A stretch of DNA of 64,000 nt from Cupriavidus sp. U2 (GTDB lineage: Bacteria; Pseudomonadota; Gammaproteobacteria; Burkholderiales; Burkholderiaceae). Position numbers and translations under genes: made by a program. Below the pieces are notes generated by a model. That model ran no database searches and was not told the DNA's origin. It saw only the letters and a list, made by a program, of their open reading frames with translations. This document shows, in pieces, positions 33,843 to 42,651 of this stretch. How positions within the stretch are numbered: position 1 is the stretch's first letter; every line of letters begins with the position of its first letter. Where the stretch lies: positions 22,490-86,489 of the forward strand of contig NZ_RCOG02000015.1 of the NCBI RefSeq assembly GCF_009663685.2, written 5' to 3'.

Positions 33843-34847
33843 ATGAGCATCACCAATCAAACCTCGAAGGCGCGCAGACGCCTGCTGGCCGCTGGCGTCG
33901 CAATGGCCGCCGGCTTTGCCGTCATGACCGGCGCGCAGGCGCAGGGCAACTACCCGACCAAGCCGATCACGATGATCGTGCCGTTCTCGGCCGGTGGCAC
34001 CACCGACATCCTGGCCCGTATCGTCAGCCTGCAACTGGGCAAGGCGCTGGGTCAGCCGGTGGTGGTGGACAACCGTCCGGGCGCGGGCGGCAACATCGGC
34101 GCGTCGCTGGCTGCCAAGGCCCCGGGCGACGGCTACACGCTGTTCATGGGCACGATCGGCACGCACGCGATCAACCAGTCGCTGTACTCGAAGCTGCCGT
34201 ACGACCCGGTCAAGGATTTCGCGCCGATCACGCGCGTGGCCATGGTGCCGAACATCGTCGTGGTCAACCCGAAGGTGCCGGTTCACAACATCAAGGAACT
34301 GATTGCCTACGTGAAGGCCAACCCGGACAAGCTGTCGTACGGTTCGTCGGGTAGCGGTTCGTCGATGCACCTGTCGGGCGAACTGTTCAACTCGATGACC
34401 GGCCTGCATATCCAGCACATTCCGTACAAGGGCAGCGCCCCGGCCGTGAACGACCTGCTGGGCAACCAGATCGGCCTGATGTTCGACAACATGCCCTCGT
34501 CGTACCCGCACGTGAAGGCCGGCAAGCTGCGCGCCATCGCCGTGACCTCGGGCAAGCGTTCGCCGGCACTGCCGGACGTGCCGACCGTGGCCGAAGCCGG
34601 GGTGCCGGGCTATGAAGCCACGTCGTGGTTCGCGCTGTACGCCACCGGCGGCACGCCGCAGCCGATCGTCGATCGCCTGAACGCCGAAGTGGTCAAGATC
34701 CTGGCCATGCCGGAAGTGAAGAAGCAGATGGCCGAGCAAGGCGCCGAGCCGAACCCGGAGAAGCCGGCCCAGCTGGCCGCCTTCATGAAGTCGGAAACCG
34801 CCAAGTGGGCCAAGGTGGTGAAGGCTTCGGGCGCGACGGTGGACTGA
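33843..34847 (+). CDS. Bug/TctC-type periplasmic binding protein
   Basis: Tripartite tricarboxylate transporter substrate-binding protein of 334 residues, a family greatly expanded in Cupriavidus and Bordetella. The signal peptide ends around AGAQAQG (residue 36), then comes the hallmark NYPTKPITMIVPFSAGGTTDILARI. The ligand-site loops PGAGGNIG and SSGSGSSMHLSGELF are present. No TctA/TctB membrane genes are nearby, so this is an orphan receptor; the ligand is probably a small carboxylate. A strong terminator follows. Confidence 0.93.
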   Translation: MSITNQTSKARRRLLAAGVAMAAGFAVMTGAQAQGNYPTKPITMIVPFSAGGTTDILARIVSLQLGKALGQPVVVDNRPGAGGNIGASLAAKAPGDGYTLFMGTIGTHAINQSLYSKLPYDPVKDFAPITRVAMVPNIVVVNPKVPVHNIKELIAYVKANPDKLSYGSSGSGSSMHLSGELFNSMTGLHIQHIPYKGSAPAVNDLLGNQIGLMFDNMPSSYPHVKAGKLRAIAVTSGKRSPALPDVPTVAEAGVPGYEATSWFALYATGGTPQPIVDRLNAEVVKILAMPEVKKQMAEQGAEPNPEKPAQLAAFMKSETAKWAKVVKASGATVD

Positions 34848-34900
34848 TCGCCTGAGCCTGCGTCGGTAGCACGCAGGCAAGCAGTACGGCAGTACTCGAA

Positions 34901-34936
34901 CCGGCCCCGGGCGCCTGCCCGGCGGCCGGTTTTTTA
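34901..34936 (+). terminator. Rho-independent terminator after the Bug gene
   Basis: Nested stem (CCGGCC at 34901-34906 with GGCCGG at 34924-34929; inner CCGGGC with GCCCGG) followed by a run of seven T at 34930-34936. Confidence 0.88.
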
Positions 34937-35089
34937 TTGCCCGCGCCAAAAGACGCGTGCCAAAAGACGCGGACCAAAGAAAACGCCCGCAAGGTTGTCG
35001 CGGGCGCAAATCCCAGGTCCGTGAGGACAGGAGGAGACAAGCTGCGGCTTCGGCGTGCGGCCAGGCGGACCCTGGCCGCTTGCAGGCAA

Positions 35090-35305
35090 TCAGGTCAGGC
35101 TGTACTTGACGACCTGTTCCTCGACACCGACGAAGCGCACCAGCTGGCGCAGGCCGCTGGCGTATTCCTTGATATGGTGGCCGTCCGGGGTATCGGGCAG
35201 CCGGTAGTAGATCGGTGCCGTTCCGGCACGTGCGCGCGCGGCGCTGACGGACACCGAGGACTCGCCCGCTGCCGTGCCTTCGGTGATTTCCGGTCTTGCG
35301 TTCAT
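35090..35305 (-). CDS. Small conserved-looking hypothetical protein
   Basis: Protein of 71 residues starting at ATG 35305 with GGGAG a few bases upstream; an earlier ATG at 35350 is in frame but without that spacing. The N-terminal 30 residues are polar and low-complexity. The C-terminal part (IYYRLPDTPDGHHIKEYASGLRQLVRFVGVEEQVVKYSLT) looks folded, with mixed charged and hydrophobic residues. No signal peptide or known motif. Opposite in direction to the PadR gene. Confidence 0.55.
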   Translation of the reverse strand: MNARPEITEGTAAGESSVSVSAARARAGTAPIYYRLPDTPDGHHIKEYASGLRQLVRFVGVEEQVVKYSLT

Positions 35306-35646
35306 CGACGACTCCCAGGAGACGCATGGCGCTGAACGTTGGGCCGGCAAGGAAAAGGCGCGCGCATGCGGGTGGCAATGTCTGGAATGTATTGCAGGCG
35401 GTCGCGAAAAGCCATTTCGATTTTTTTACATCAGTTTCAGGATAATTGCCTAAATTGTCATATTTAGGAATCTGTTGGGCTGTCGATATCAGGATGGTGG
35501 TCCCGCGCCGGCGCCGCCCGACAGGCGTTGCAAGGGTTAACGGCATGACGCGCCCCGACTTGCGCGCTACCATAGCGCCACCCTGAACATTCCCGGCTCA
35601 AGGCAGCAACCTTCATGCCAACCCCGGGCCACCACTTGCACGGCGA
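35306..35646. promoter_or_regulatory. 341-bp divergent spacer with an AT-rich dyad
   Basis: No gene is visible. An AT-rich stretch near 35420-35470 stands out from the GC-rich surroundings and contains a perfect 7+7 dyad, CCTAAAT (35449-35455) and ATTTAGG (35462-35468), separated by 6 nt. It may be an operator, possibly for the PadR protein or another regulator. The stretch 35480-35640 shows nothing further. Confidence 0.45.
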
Positions 35647-36237
35647 ATGTCCACCCAGCACGCGCTCCTGATTTCCCTGATTGAAAAGCCGTCGTCGGGT
35701 TACGACCTGGCGCGCCGTTTCGACAAGTCCATCGGCTATTTCTGGCACGCCACGCACCAGCAGATTTACCGCGAACTGGGGCGGATGGCCGAAATGGGCT
35801 GGATTGCGGCCGAAGACGGCGGCAAGGATCAGGCAACCCCGGCCACTCCGGCCAGCGCACCGCACGGGGCGCCGGCGGAGAAAAAGAATCGCAAGAAGGT
35901 GTACTACGTGCTGCCGTCCGGCCGCGACGAACTGGTGCGATGGGTGCTGTCGCCCGGTGCGGGGCTGGACCAGCGTGAGGAAATTCTGGTCAAGCTACGT
36001 GCAGATGCTGCAATCGGGCCGCTCGGGCTGGACGAGGAAATGCGGCGCCTGATCGCCCTGCACGAGGATCGCCTGGCGCTCTACCGCGATATCGAACGCA
36101 AGGATTTCGGCGGCACGCTCGATCGGCGCCAGCAAATCCAGTATGCGCTGCTGCGGCGAGGCATCCGGTTCCAGGAGGACTGGGTGAAGTGGGGGCGCGA
36201 CTTGATGCCGCTGCTGGAAATACCCGGCGAAGGCTAA
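35647..36237 (+). CDS. PadR-family transcriptional regulator
   Basis: Regulator of 196 residues. The N-terminal winged helix (about 1-90) begins STQHALLISLIEKPSSGYDLARRFDKSIGYFWHATHQQIYRELGRMAEMGWI, the PadR pattern. An insertion rich in P, A and K (about 60-80) interrupts the wing before VYYVLPSGRDELVRWV. A C-terminal helical Vir_act_alpha_C-type dimerisation domain (about 100-190) follows. PadR proteins usually repress stress or phenolic-acid genes; the target here is unknown. Confidence 0.9.
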   Translation: MSTQHALLISLIEKPSSGYDLARRFDKSIGYFWHATHQQIYRELGRMAEMGWIAAEDGGKDQATPATPASAPHGAPAEKKNRKKVYYVLPSGRDELVRWVLSPGAGLDQREEILVKLRADAAIGPLGLDEEMRRLIALHEDRLALYRDIERKDFGGTLDRRQQIQYALLRRGIRFQEDWVKWGRDLMPLLEIPGEG

Positions 36238-36328
36238 CGGCGGAGCACCGGCTGCCAATCCCCTTTCCCGCCGGGCTGCACCGGGGCGGGAAAGGAAGAC
36301 ATCAGCAATACATCAGAAAAACGCCAAA

Positions 36329-37318
36329 TCAGGCGACGCTGGCCGCATGCGCGGCGGCTTCCGCGGGCGCCAGGCCCAGGCGGCGGCGTGCCAGTGCGTA
36401 CTCTTCCACGAAACGGCGCACCAGTTCGGCTGCCGGTACCACGCGCTTGATGGCGCCCACGCCCTGACCGGCGCCCCAGATGTCCTTCCACGGCTTGACC
36501 CGGGTCGAGCCGAAGTTCATGGCCGTGGCATCCGACGTCGGCAGTGCTTCCGGGTCCAGGCCCGAGCGCACGATGCTTTCGCGCAGGTAATTCCCGTGCA
36601 CGCCCGTGAACAGGTTCGAATAGACGATGTCGTCGGCGTTGCTGTCGACGATCATCTGCTTGTAAGCGTCCTGGGCATTGGCTTCCAGCGTGGCAATGAA
36701 GGCCGAGCCGATATAGGCCAGGTCTGCGCCGGCGGCCTGGGCGGCCAGCACGGCGTCACCGCTGGCGATGGCGCCGGACAGCAGCAGCGGGCCATCGAAC
36801 CATTCGCGGATTTCGTGCAACAGCGCAAACGGCGACAGCGTGCCGGCATGGCCGCCCGCGCCGGCCGCCACGGCGATCAGGCCGTCGGCACCCTTGTCGA
36901 TCGCCTTGCGGGCAAAGGTATTGTTGATCACGTCATGCAGCACGATGCCGCCGTACGAATGCACGGCCTCGTTGACTTCCGCGCGGGCGCCCAGCGACGT
37001 AATGACGATGGGCACCTTGTAGCGCACGCACATTTCCAGGTCGTGTTCGAGCCGGTCGTTGGACTTGTGCACGATCTGGTTGACCGCGAACGGGGCGGCG
37101 GGACGGTCGGGGTGCTTTGCGTCGTGCTCGGCCAGCTCGGTCGTGATGCGGTCGAGCCATTCCTCCAGCTTCTCGGCCGGGCGCGCGTTGAGCGCAGGGA
37201 ACGAGCCCACCACGCCGGCCTTGCATTGCGCGATGACCAGGTCGGGATTGGAAATGATGAACAGCGGCGAGCAGACGGCCGGCAGCGACAGGTTTTGCAG
37301 CAGGGCGGGAATGGCCAT
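36329..37318 (-). CDS. Nitronate monooxygenase (2-nitropropane dioxygenase type)
   Basis: FMN-dependent TIM-barrel enzyme of 329 residues that oxidises alkyl nitronates such as propionate 3-nitronate. Motifs include the N-terminal PAVCSPLFIISNPDLVIAQCKAGVVGSFPALN, the conserved segment GADGLIAVAAGAGGHAGTLSPFALL (residues ~165-190), and LLLSGAIASGDAVLAAQAAGADLAYIGSAF. GAAGGA lies upstream of ATG 37318. Two identical operator-like palindromes lie in the divergent spacer to the right, so it is probably controlled by a dedicated repressor. Confidence 0.9.
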   Translation of the reverse strand: MAIPALLQNLSLPAVCSPLFIISNPDLVIAQCKAGVVGSFPALNARPAEKLEEWLDRITTELAEHDAKHPDRPAAPFAVNQIVHKSNDRLEHDLEMCVRYKVPIVITSLGARAEVNEAVHSYGGIVLHDVINNTFARKAIDKGADGLIAVAAGAGGHAGTLSPFALLHEIREWFDGPLLLSGAIASGDAVLAAQAAGADLAYIGSAFIATLEANAQDAYKQMIVDSNADDIVYSNLFTGVHGNYLRESIVRSGLDPEALPTSDATAMNFGSTRVKPWKDIWGAGQGVGAIKRVVPAAELVRRFVEEYALARRRLGLAPAEAAAHAASVA

Positions 37319-37408
37319 GACAGTTCCTTCGGAGGAGGGCGGCAAATCGTGGAGCACATGCCATCGACGCGGCGAGGCAGGCAGGCGATCAGGCAATCGG
37401 ACTTGCTA

Positions 37409-37472
37409 TGCAACCAGTTGCATGATGAATCGCAAGGTATCACGTTCGCCGGGCCACGTGCAACTGGTTGCA
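37409..37472. promoter_or_regulatory. Twin 14-bp operator-like palindromes
   Basis: TGCAACCAGTTGCA (37409-37422) and TGCAACTGGTTGCA (37459-37472) are exact inverted copies of each other, and each is itself palindromic except at the central two bases. Centres are 50 bp apart. They lie between the divergent nitronate monooxygenase and recombinase-like genes. The form fits a MarR/TetR-type dimer site, but the cognate regulator is not adjacent. Confidence 0.65.
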
Positions 37473-37560
37473 GAGACTATTTGCGGCATCGCCGCAGCGT
37501 CCAGTGGCGCATTGTCTACAATGGCCCCATTGCCTTATGTGCCATGCAGGAGATGAAGTG

Positions 37561-38619
37561 GTGACCCACCCCGCGATCGACGCCGGCCCCGCCGGCGGGG
37601 CGCAGCCGGTGTCTGACGACCTGTTCGATGCCGACCTTGCCGCCTGGTATCGGCAGCCCGAACGTGCGTTCGACGGCTGGCTGGCCCGGCATGGCTTTCG
37701 CCCCGGTACGGCCATCGTGTACCGCGCGATGTGGGGCAAGCTGTTGCGCTGGTCCGCGGAGCAGGGTCTGCCGCCACTGAAATGGTCGGCCGCCCAGATC
37801 GGCGCCTTTCTCGATGCCCAGCATCTGCACAAGCGCCACCGCTATCGATATGCGAGATTAATAGAGCGCATCTTTCATCACCTGGCCACACTGCAACAAA
37901 ATTTGCACAATCCGGCCAGTCAGGCGGTCAGGGCGCATCTGGCCGACGGCGAGAACGATCCCACGGCCTTTCTGTTGCCGGGTGAGCGCGACCTGCTCGT
38001 CGCCCGTATCCTGGCCCCAGAGCCCGAATTGCCGGCCGGCAAGGATTCCACGGGCGAGATGTCGCCCACGGCATGGAAGCGCGCCCGGGACGTGGCGCTG
38101 CTTGCCGTGTTGCTGGGCGGCGGCCTGAAGGTGGCCGAGGTGCGCGCGTTGCGCCTGGAAGCCATCGACGGCATCGACGACGGTGCCATGGCCATCCGCA
38201 TGGTTCGCGCCGATAACGGACGGACTTATATGGTGCCGCTGTTCGCCTTTGCCCATGCGCCGCTGCGCCGCTGGCTGGCGGTGCGTCAGGCGGCGGAATC
38301 GCTGGGCGACCTGGTATTCCCGGCCATGGCCAATGGACGGCCGATGCATGCGGCGTCGATCTATCGCCGTATTGAAATCCTGCTGGAGGAGGCCGGGGTG
38401 CTGGCTGGCCGCAGCGAGCGGGCGTCGCCCCAGACGCTGCGCAATACGTGTGGTGCGATGCATTTCGACGCCGGTACCACCCCGGCTGCCGTGGCCCAGC
38501 TGCTGGGCATGCGAGATCTCGAATCAGGCTGGCGACTGCACGCCGCCTACGAGGCGTGGCAGGCACGCGCGGGGTTGCCGCTGATGACACCGCAGGCGGC
38601 GCGCGCCCGCGAATCCTGA
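37561..38619 (+). CDS. Degenerate tyrosine-recombinase-like protein
   Basis: Protein of 352 residues with a SAM-like core-binding N-terminal domain (about 30-125) and a phage-integrase catalytic-type domain (about 165-335). Catalytic residues are mostly replaced. The first Arg is Lys190 (GGLKVAEVRAL); the His of HxxR is Gln291 while Arg294 stays (SPQTLRNT); the second His is Met317 (LLGMRD). The expected Tyr position near 326 is Leu, and the nearest Tyr is 330. It is therefore probably not an active recombinase. AGGAG at 37548-37552 supports GTG 37561 (or 37558). No mobile element surrounds it. Confidence 0.75.
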   Translation: MTHPAIDAGPAGGAQPVSDDLFDADLAAWYRQPERAFDGWLARHGFRPGTAIVYRAMWGKLLRWSAEQGLPPLKWSAAQIGAFLDAQHLHKRHRYRYARLIERIFHHLATLQQNLHNPASQAVRAHLADGENDPTAFLLPGERDLLVARILAPEPELPAGKDSTGEMSPTAWKRARDVALLAVLLGGGLKVAEVRALRLEAIDGIDDGAMAIRMVRADNGRTYMVPLFAFAHAPLRRWLAVRQAAESLGDLVFPAMANGRPMHAASIYRRIEILLEEAGVLAGRSERASPQTLRNTCGAMHFDAGTTPAAVAQLLGMRDLESGWRLHAAYEAWQARAGLPLMTPQAARARES

Positions 38620-38680
38620 CAATCATTCGAATGTACGAGGCGGCCGTAAAATGGACGGGATAAGATCTCGATTCGACCTG

Positions 38681-38700
38681 CGAATCCCGACCGGGATTCG
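38681..38700. promoter_or_regulatory. 20-bp palindrome ahead of galE
   Basis: CGAATCCCG and CGGGATTCG form a perfect 9+9 inverted repeat around a 2-nt centre, ending 38 bp before the galE start. A further ATTCG-N5-CGAAT dyad overlaps its left arm, and ATTCGAAT lies at 38625-38632. The position suits an operator or a leader hairpin. Confidence 0.55.
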
Positions 38701-38738
38701 GCCAGCGTCCTGAAACACTTACCGAACTGACAATTTCC

Positions 38739-39758
38739 ATGGCTGAAACGTTACTGCTGACCGGCGCAACCGGATATATCGCCTCGCACACCTGGGTGTC
38801 GTTGCATGAGGCGGGCTATCAAGTGATCGGACTCGATAATCTGTGTAACAGCAGCCGCGAGGTGATCAACCGGCTGGCCCGCATTACCGGGACTACACCC
38901 CATTTCGTCGAAGGCGATGTGCGTGACCGCGCGTTGCTGGACCGCCTGTTTGCCGAGCACGAGATTGCGGGGGCGATTCATTTTGCGGCGCTGAAGGCAG
39001 TGGGTGAATCGGTCAGCAAGCCGCTTGAATATTACGGAAACAACCTCGAAGGCATGATCACGCTATGCAGCGCCATGCAGGCGGCTGGTGTGCGGCAACT
39101 GGTGTTCAGTTCGTCGGCCACGGTCTATGGCAATCCGCATACGGTGCCGATTCTCGAGGATTTCCCGCTATCGGCGACCAATCCGTACGGGCAGACCAAA
39201 TTGATGGGCGAACAGATCCTGCGCGATCTGGAAAAATCCGATCCCGAATGGCGCATCGCTTTTCTGCGGTATTTCAATCCGGTCGGGGCCCATGAAAGCG
39301 GGCTGATTGGCGAAGATCCGGGCGGTATTCCGAACAACCTGATGCCTTACGTGGCCCAGGTGGCCGGCGGACGACGCGAAAAGCTCAGTGTCTACGGTGG
39401 CGATTACCCGACCGTTGACGGCACCGGGGTGCGCGACTACATCCACGTCTGCGACCTGGCCGATGGCCACGTGGCGGCGCTGAACTACCTTCGCCAGCAT
39501 CCGCGCGGGATGACCGTCAACCTGGGCACGGGCCGTGGCTACAGCGTCCTGGAGGTAGTGAAGGCCTACGAACGTGCCAGTGGGCGGGCCGTGCCCTACC
39601 AGATTGTCGACCGGCGTCCGGGCGACATTGCGTCGTGCTATGCCGATCCGGCGCTGGCGCAGCAGATGCTGGGCTGGCAGGCCCGTCATGATCTGGACCG
39701 CATGTGCGAGGATTCCTGGCGCTGGCAGTCGATGAATCCCCAGGGGTTTGGGGCTTGA
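38739..39758 (+). CDS. galE: UDP-glucose 4-epimerase
   Basis: Extended SDR enzyme of 339 residues, the family's usual length. The NAD motif TGATGYIASHT (8-18) is close to the N-terminus. FSSSATVYGNP supplies the catalytic Ser/Thr region and YGQTK the Tyr-Lys pair. NPVGAHESGLIGEDPGGIPNNLMPYVAQVA is the GalE sugar-binding signature. It interconverts UDP-glucose and UDP-galactose for cell-surface polysaccharide. TGYIASH is slightly unusual (GYIGSH is the norm). Single gene with its own terminator. Confidence 0.95.
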   Translation: MAETLLLTGATGYIASHTWVSLHEAGYQVIGLDNLCNSSREVINRLARITGTTPHFVEGDVRDRALLDRLFAEHEIAGAIHFAALKAVGESVSKPLEYYGNNLEGMITLCSAMQAAGVRQLVFSSSATVYGNPHTVPILEDFPLSATNPYGQTKLMGEQILRDLEKSDPEWRIAFLRYFNPVGAHESGLIGEDPGGIPNNLMPYVAQVAGGRREKLSVYGGDYPTVDGTGVRDYIHVCDLADGHVAALNYLRQHPRGMTVNLGTGRGYSVLEVVKAYERASGRAVPYQIVDRRPGDIASCYADPALAQQMLGWQARHDLDRMCEDSWRWQSMNPQGFGA

Positions 39759-39773
39759 TCGGGGCGAGCCAAT

Positions 39774-39802
39774 AAAAAAACCGGGCCATGGCCCGGTTTT
39801 TC
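39774..39802. terminator. Bidirectional terminator between galE and the H-NS-like gene
   Basis: Perfect palindromic stem CCGGGCCATGGCCCGG (39781-39796) flanked by a run of seven A on the left and TTTTT on the right; it serves both convergent genes. Confidence 0.93.
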
Positions 39803-39837
39803 TTTGCGCCGTCTTTGCGCGCGTGTGGCGTTGCGGC

Positions 39838-40149
39838 TTAGCGAATCAGGAAGTCTTCCATCGACTTGCCATTGGCCAATGCCTGGGTCAGCCAGCCCGG
39901 ACGCTTGCCGCGGCCGGTCCAGGTATTGCCGGCGCTATCGCGATAACGGACCGGGACCTTGCGCGCGGTAGTGGCTTTCTTGCCGGCCACGCCCTTGCCA
40001 CCAAATCCGAGATCTTCGGCGGTCAGGCCAAATTGTTCGATTTTCTCGCGAATCTCGGCGATCACCGCCGCTTGCTCGCGCGCCTTGATCTCTTCGGCCT
40101 CCCGCTGCAGTTCGCTGATTTTCTGAACGATTTCCTGATATGTCGCCAT
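39838..40149 (-). CDS. H-NS family nucleoid protein (HvrA/BpH3 type)
   Basis: Protein of 103 residues. An N-terminal coiled-coil oligomerisation region (about 1-50, QEIVQKISELQREAEEIKAREQAAVIAEIREKI) is joined by a basic linker (GKGVAGKKATTARKVPVRY) to the DNA-binding motif AGNTWTGRGKRPGWL (about 75-90). It silences AT-rich or horizontally acquired DNA. ATG 40149 precedes the conserved MATYQEI; upstream in-frame ATGs lie in AT-rich promoter-like sequence. Confidence 0.93.
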   Translation of the reverse strand: MATYQEIVQKISELQREAEEIKAREQAAVIAEIREKIEQFGLTAEDLGFGGKGVAGKKATTARKVPVRYRDSAGNTWTGRGKRPGWLTQALANGKSMEDFLIR

Positions 40150-40704
40150 TTGTATCCCTCGATTTACTGGTGGGTCCGTGAATAGACGAAAAGCATTATA
40201 ACCACTGTCGGCCATGCTGCAAATGCTTTGCGGCTGCGCGCCAAAAAATACGAAAAATCTCAATTAAGAAGAATTACTGAACTTATGACAAGGGCGATAG
40301 TCGGGCGTGTGCTGCCACGAGGATGCCAGAATGCACCGGCGCCGTAGATAGCGCGCGGTGCACGGGCCATCTTGCATCGCCGCTGAAACATGAATCAAAA
40401 CTTAATGCGGGAAATAGGAGTTGCAGTCCGGCGCAAGCGGGTTTCAGCGAACGCTCCATTCCGGCCTGGCCGGCAATATTTATTTGCCGGCGTGCGCTGG
40501 CTTACCCCTCGTGGTGCAGCAGGGGCCATTTACGCAGGCGATTGAAAGTGCGTCAGTCGCCATACCCGAAAACCATTTGCCGCGCAACTCAAGGAAGGCT
40601 GGGCGCCGGCCGTTATCGAGTCGTGAGCGGGCCGCACGGGGTGTCGGTCTGCCGGACCGAGGCAAGGGAGTGGCTTCGGGTAATTTCCTAATGATCAGCA
40701 CATC
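40150..40704. promoter_or_regulatory. 555-bp divergent spacer, H-NS-like gene and chemoreceptor
   Basis: The left 120 bp is AT-rich and should hold the promoter of the H-NS-like gene. A perfect 8-bp-stem hairpin (GCCGGCAA at 40469-40476, TTGCCGGC at 40484-40491, AT-only 7-nt loop) lies in the chemoreceptor leader. Open frames on the plus strand here have no RBS or protein-like composition. No sigma-28 promoter was found close to the receptor start. Confidence 0.45.
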
Positions 40705-42513
40705 ATGTCCTTTCATCAGAATATTCAGATCAAGACCCTCTTACGGGGCGCCATGGCTGCGCTGGCGGCCATCCTGCTGGTTGTGGGCGGAGCGGGATTG
40801 CATGGCATTTCCCAGTCCAATGATGCGCTGAAGGAGACCTATGCCAACCAGCTGGCTTCATCCCAGGCGCTGGCCGATGCCATGATCGGCACCACGCGCC
40901 TGCGCCTGGCGCTGGACCGTACCGTCATGCCCGGCAGCGAGGGCGAGGACATGAACAAGCACGTCGAACGCTCGAAGCTCTTTGTCGAGTCGTCTGAAAA
41001 GGGCTGGAAACGCTATTTGGCGCTGCCGCAGAACGACGAGGAAAAGGCGCTGGCCACCGCGCTGGCTGCCAAGCGCCAGGAGTTCTTCGAGGCGGGCGTC
41101 GCCAGGTGGCAGCAGGCGCTGACCTCCGGAAACCGCGAGGAAGCCCTGCGCATTGCGCGCGAGGTCATGCCGGAACTGCAGCGCAGCATGTCGTCCGCGC
41201 ACGAAAAGCTCGAGAAATTCCAGATGGACGCGGGCAAGGCGAACTTCGAGGCCGCCCAGTCGCGCTTTGAAGTGATCCGCACGATGTCGATCCTGCTGAT
41301 CGTCTTCGGCCTGGTCATTGCCGTGGTGGCCGCCATGATGCTCCACCGCGCCATCGTGCGTCCGGTGGAAGAGGCGCTGTCCGTGTTCGAACGCATGGCC
41401 GCCGGCGACCTGACGTCGCGCATCAGCAGCATGTCGAAGAACGAGGTGGGCCGCATGATGCAGGCGCTGGCACGGATGCAGGACAGCCTGTCGGGCATCG
41501 TGTCCGAAGTGCGTACCGGCACCGATTCGATCGCCTCGGCCACCCAGCAGATTTCGGCCGGCAATACCGACCTGTCGCAACGTACCGAAGAGCAGGCGGC
41601 CTCGCTGGAGCAGACCGCCGCCAGCATGGAAGAACTGACCACGGTGGTACGCCAGAACGCCGACAACGCCCGCCAGGCTGGCGTGCTGGCCGGCGAGGCC
41701 TCGCAGATCGCCATGAAGGGGGGCGACGTGGTGGGCCGCGTGGTTGACACCATGAACGAGATCAACGGCGCATCGCGCAAGGTGGTCGAGATCATCGGCG
41801 TGATCGAGGGCATCGCCTTCCAGACCAATATCCTGGCGCTGAATGCCGCCGTGGAAGCCGCCCGCGCGGGTGAACAGGGTCGCGGCTTTGCCGTGGTGGC
41901 CGGCGAGGTGCGCAGCCTGGCGCAGCGCAGCGCCAATGCCGCCAAGGAAATCGAATCGCTGATCAGCGAATCTGGCCAGCGTGTGGAAAGCGGCACGAAG
42001 CTGGTGGCCGAAGCCGGCAACACCATGGGCGAGATCGTGCAGGCCGTGCGTCGCGTCACGGACATCATGAACGAGATCAGCGCCGCGTCGCAGGAACAGA
42101 CCACCGGCATCGAGCAGGTGAACCAGGCCGTGGCCCAGATGGACCAGGTCACGCAGCAGAACGCGGCACTCGTGGAGGAAGCCGCTGCCGCCGCGGGCGC
42201 GCTGGAAGAGCAGGCGCAGAAGCTCAAGAGCGTGGTGTCGGTGTTCTCGCTGGCGTCCGACGGCGGCGCGCCGCGCCTGCTGGCAGCGCCGTCACGGCCC
42301 GCGCACGCACCGGCGCCGGCCAAGCCCGTGGCTGCCCCGGCTGCGCCGGCCAGGTCCACCGCCGTCGCCGGCGCTGCGGAACGTGCGCCGGTGCGTCCCG
42401 CCGCCGAGCGTCCGCCCGTGGTGCGCAAGACCCGCGAACCCAAGCTGTTGCGCCCCGCGCTGAGCCAGCCCGCCGGCGCGTCGAACCCGGACGACAACTG
42501 GGCGGCCTTCTGA
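40705..42513 (+). CDS. Methyl-accepting chemotaxis protein
   Basis: Chemoreceptor of 602 residues. TM1 lies at about 12-32, a periplasmic four-helix-bundle (4HB_MCP/Tar-like) domain at about 33-190 and TM2 at about 190-212. A HAMP domain (about 213-265) is followed by the cytoplasmic signalling bundle with the invariant hairpin tip [43 protein letters not shown] flexible A/P tail (about 515-595) ends NWAAF, a pentapeptide like NWETF that tethers CheR/CheB in other bacteria. The ligand is unknown. Confidence 0.95.
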   Translation: MSFHQNIQIKTLLRGAMAALAAILLVVGGAGLHGISQSNDALKETYANQLASSQALADAMIGTTRLRLALDRTVMPGSEGEDMNKHVERSKLFVESSEKGWKRYLALPQNDEEKALATALAAKRQEFFEAGVARWQQALTSGNREEALRIAREVMPELQRSMSSAHEKLEKFQMDAGKANFEAAQSRFEVIRTMSILLIVFGLVIAVVAAMMLHRAIVRPVEEALSVFERMAAGDLTSRISSMSKNEVGRMMQALARMQDSLSGIVSEVRTGTDSIASATQQISAGNTDLSQRTEEQAASLEQTAASMEELTTVVRQNADNARQAGVLAGEASQIAMKGGDVVGRVVDTMNEINGASRKVVEIIGVIEGIAFQTNILALNAAVEAARAGEQGRGFAVVAGEVRSLAQRSANAAKEIESLISESGQRVESGTKLVAEAGNTMGEIVQAVRRVTDIMNEISAASQEQTTGIEQVNQAVAQMDQVTQQNAALVEEAAAAAGALEEQAQKLKSVVSVFSLASDGGAPRLLAAPSRPAHAPAPAKPVAAPAAPARSTAVAGAAERAPVRPAAERPPVVRKTREPKLLRPALSQPAGASNPDDNWAAF

Positions 42514-42651
42514 TGGTTTCGAGCCCGATATAAACAGGACTGAGTGCCACGAGGTTCACACGGAGCGCGCAAGATGCCATGATGCGGGGTTTTGTCTGCC
42601 CCGCATCCCGGTGTTCCCCGCGCCCTTGCCGTTTCCCTTCGCGCAGCCCCA

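Noticed and set aside
37561..38619. The recombinase-like gene as an integrase marking a genomic island.
   Set aside because: No tRNA, attachment-site repeat or composition shift is seen, neighbours are ordinary chromosomal genes, and catalytic residues are missing.
40469..40491. The chemoreceptor leader hairpin as a c-di-GMP riboswitch.
   Set aside because: The surrounding sequence does not show the conserved GEMM core segments; only a simple stem-loop can be supported.
40323..40691. A 122-codon plus-strand frame in the spacer before the first chemoreceptor.
   Set aside because: No RBS, C/R/S-rich random-looking product, and it lies in a leader with a hairpin. Treated as non-coding.
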